Shown: positions 4,933-5,756 of the stretch, in pieces
Position numbering within the stretch: the first letter of the stretch is position 1
Layout of the letters: each line of letters begins with the position of its first letter
Assembly: GCA_052388135.1 (NCBI GenBank)
Contig: JBQTIM010000120.1
Coordinates: forward strand, 1-5,756
Source of the DNA: JBQTIM01 sp052388135
Lineage (GTDB): Bacteria > Elusimicrobiota > Elusimicrobia > FEN-1173
Direction of reading: 5' to 3'
Length of the DNA: 5,756 bases
Position numbers and translations under genes: made by a program
Notes under the pieces: model-generated
Database searches by the model: none
The model's input: the letters and a program-made list of their open reading frames with translations, nothing else
What the model was told of the DNA's origin: nothing

Positions 4933-5756
4933 CTAAACTTTCCCCTCTATTTTCGCATGAGGCCCGGGCCGCGCCGCCAGCTTGTTCAGCGCGTTGACGT
5001 AGGCTTTGGCGCTGGCCTCGATGATGTCGGTGGAAGTTCCCTTGCCGGAAACCACCATGCCGTCCCGCTCCACTTTCACGATGACCTCGCCTTGGGCGTC
5101 CTTACCGCTGGAGACCGCGCGCAGGCCGTAATCCTGCAGCTTGACGTTCATGCCGGTGATCTTGTCCACGGCCTTGTAGACCGCGTCCACGGGGCCGTCG
5201 CCGCAGGCCGCCTCCTGAAAAACTTTGTCTTCCTTTTTCAGGCGAACCGTGGCCGTGGGCACGACGCCCATGCCGGAAGAGGTACTCAAATAGTCCAAGG
5301 AGAAAATCTCCGGGCCCTGGGACCGCTCCTCGTCCGCCAGGGCGATGAGGTCGTCGTCGAAAACGTATTTCTTCTTGTCCGCCAGGGCCTTGAACTTCTC
5401 GAACAGCGTCTCCAGCGCCTTGGGCGACAAATGATAGCCCAAGTGCCTGAGCCGGCTGTTCACCCCGTTGCGGCCGGACCGCGCCGTCAAAAGCAGCGTG
5501 CTCTCCTCGATGCCCACGTCCTCGGGGTTCATGATCTCGTAGGTGGTGCGGTTCTTGAGCACCCCGTCCTGGTGAATGCCCGACGAATGGGCGAAGGCGT
5601 TGGCGCCCACCACCGCTTTGTTGGGCTGGACGGCCATGCCCGTGAGCTTCGACACGAGGCGGCTGGCCTTGGCGATCTCCCTCGCGTTGACGCCGGTGGA
5701 GACGCCGAACAAATCCTTGCGGGTGCGGAGGGCCATGACGATTTCTTCCAAAGACG
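4933..5756 (-). CDS. leuA: 2-isopropylmalate synthase (C-terminal part; gene continues beyond the right edge)
   Basis: LeuA condenses 2-oxoisovalerate with acetyl-CoA to give 2-isopropylmalate. It is the committed step of leucine synthesis and is normally inhibited by leucine. About 273 C-terminal residues are visible. The reading frame is open to the edge: SLEEIVMALRTRKD is the tail of the catalytic barrel just after the GNAS metal-binding motif, so the first visible codons are internal and not a start. FAHSSGIHQDGVLKNRTTYEIMNPEDVGI belongs to the linker subdomains, followed by LTARSGRNGV. The regulatory domain follows (about the last 125 residues), with GDGPVDAVYKAVD and GTSTDIIEASAKAYVNALN, typical of leucine-binding LeuA. 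This favours LeuA over homocitrate synthase, which lacks that domain; citramalate synthase, which has a similar one, is less likely given the close match and the leuCDB context. First gene of the operon seen here; its promoter lies outside the window. Confidence 0.95.
   Translation of the reverse strand, partial: SLEEIVMALRTRKDLFGVSTGVNAREIAKASRLVSKLTGMAVQPNKAVVGANAFAHSSGIHQDGVLKNRTTYEIMNPEDVGIEESTLLLTARSGRNGVNSRLRHLGYHLSPKALETLFEKFKALADKKKYVFDDDLIALADEERSQGPEIFSLDYLSTSSGMGVVPTATVRLKKEDKVFQEAACGDGPVDAVYKAVDKITGMNVKLQDYGLRAVSSGKDAQGEVIVKVERDGMVVSGKGTSTDIIEASAKAYVNALNKLAARPGPHAKIEGKV
4942..4947 (-). promoter_or_regulatory. Ribosome binding site of leuC, embedded in leuA
   Basis: GAGGGG on the minus strand is made of the Glu and Gly codons three and four residues from the end of leuA. 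It lies nine bases before the leuC GTG. With the stop and start codons abutting (TAG then GTG), ribosomes finishing leuA can reinitiate on leuC. Confidence 0.65.

Noticed and set aside
1..5756. CRISPR array, tRNA, rRNA, insertion sequence or transposase
   Set aside because: No regularly spaced repeats, tRNA-like cloverleaf, rRNA segments, or transposase motifs with terminal repeats were seen on either strand.

Overview
The window is a high-GC bacterial segment dominated by a leucine biosynthesis operon on the minus strand. In transcription order it reads leuA (C-terminal part only, running off the right edge), leuC, an inserted gene of unknown function with DUF4287 and SRPBCC-type sequence, leuD and leuB. 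Dense packing, GC-rich third codon positions and frequent GTG starts (leuC, leuB, the repressor and the small plus-strand gene) suggest a free-living, leucine-prototrophic bacterium. I cannot name the phylum from this sequence. An uncultured high-GC Gram-negative lineage (Elusimicrobiota or Acidobacteriota-like) is only a weak guess.

Right to left: leuA stops at 4933 and abuts the GTG of leuC with no gap. leuC ends at 3523 and abuts the ATG of the DUF4287/SRPBCC gene with no gap. A 69-bp spacer with a strong ribosome binding site then leads into leuD (start re-assigned to 2901), and an 18-bp spacer leads to leuB. Together LeuA (condensation of 2-oxoisovalerate with acetyl-CoA), LeuCD (isomerisation) and LeuB (oxidative decarboxylation) form the complete leucine-specific branch. 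The inserted gene separates the genes for the two subunits of isopropylmalate isomerase, is visibly lower in GC than its neighbours, and has no known leucine-pathway role.

Left part: leuB converges, with a 14-bp gap, on a small plus-strand gene (917-1159) encoding an 80-residue helical protein I do not recognise. This gene sits behind a near-consensus sigma70-type promoter (TTGACA, 17 bp, TATAAA) and a 20-bp near-perfect palindrome. Divergent from it is a 218-residue XRE-family regulator with a C-terminal LexA/CI (S24) fold whose catalytic serine position is occupied by glycine. The layout (regulator, shared control region with an operator-like palindrome, small orphan gene) looks like a self-contained regulatory pair next to the leu operon rather than its regulator. 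The leftmost 123 bp carry no gene but are rich in inverted repeats and TCGGC motifs, possibly one copy of a dispersed intergenic repeat.
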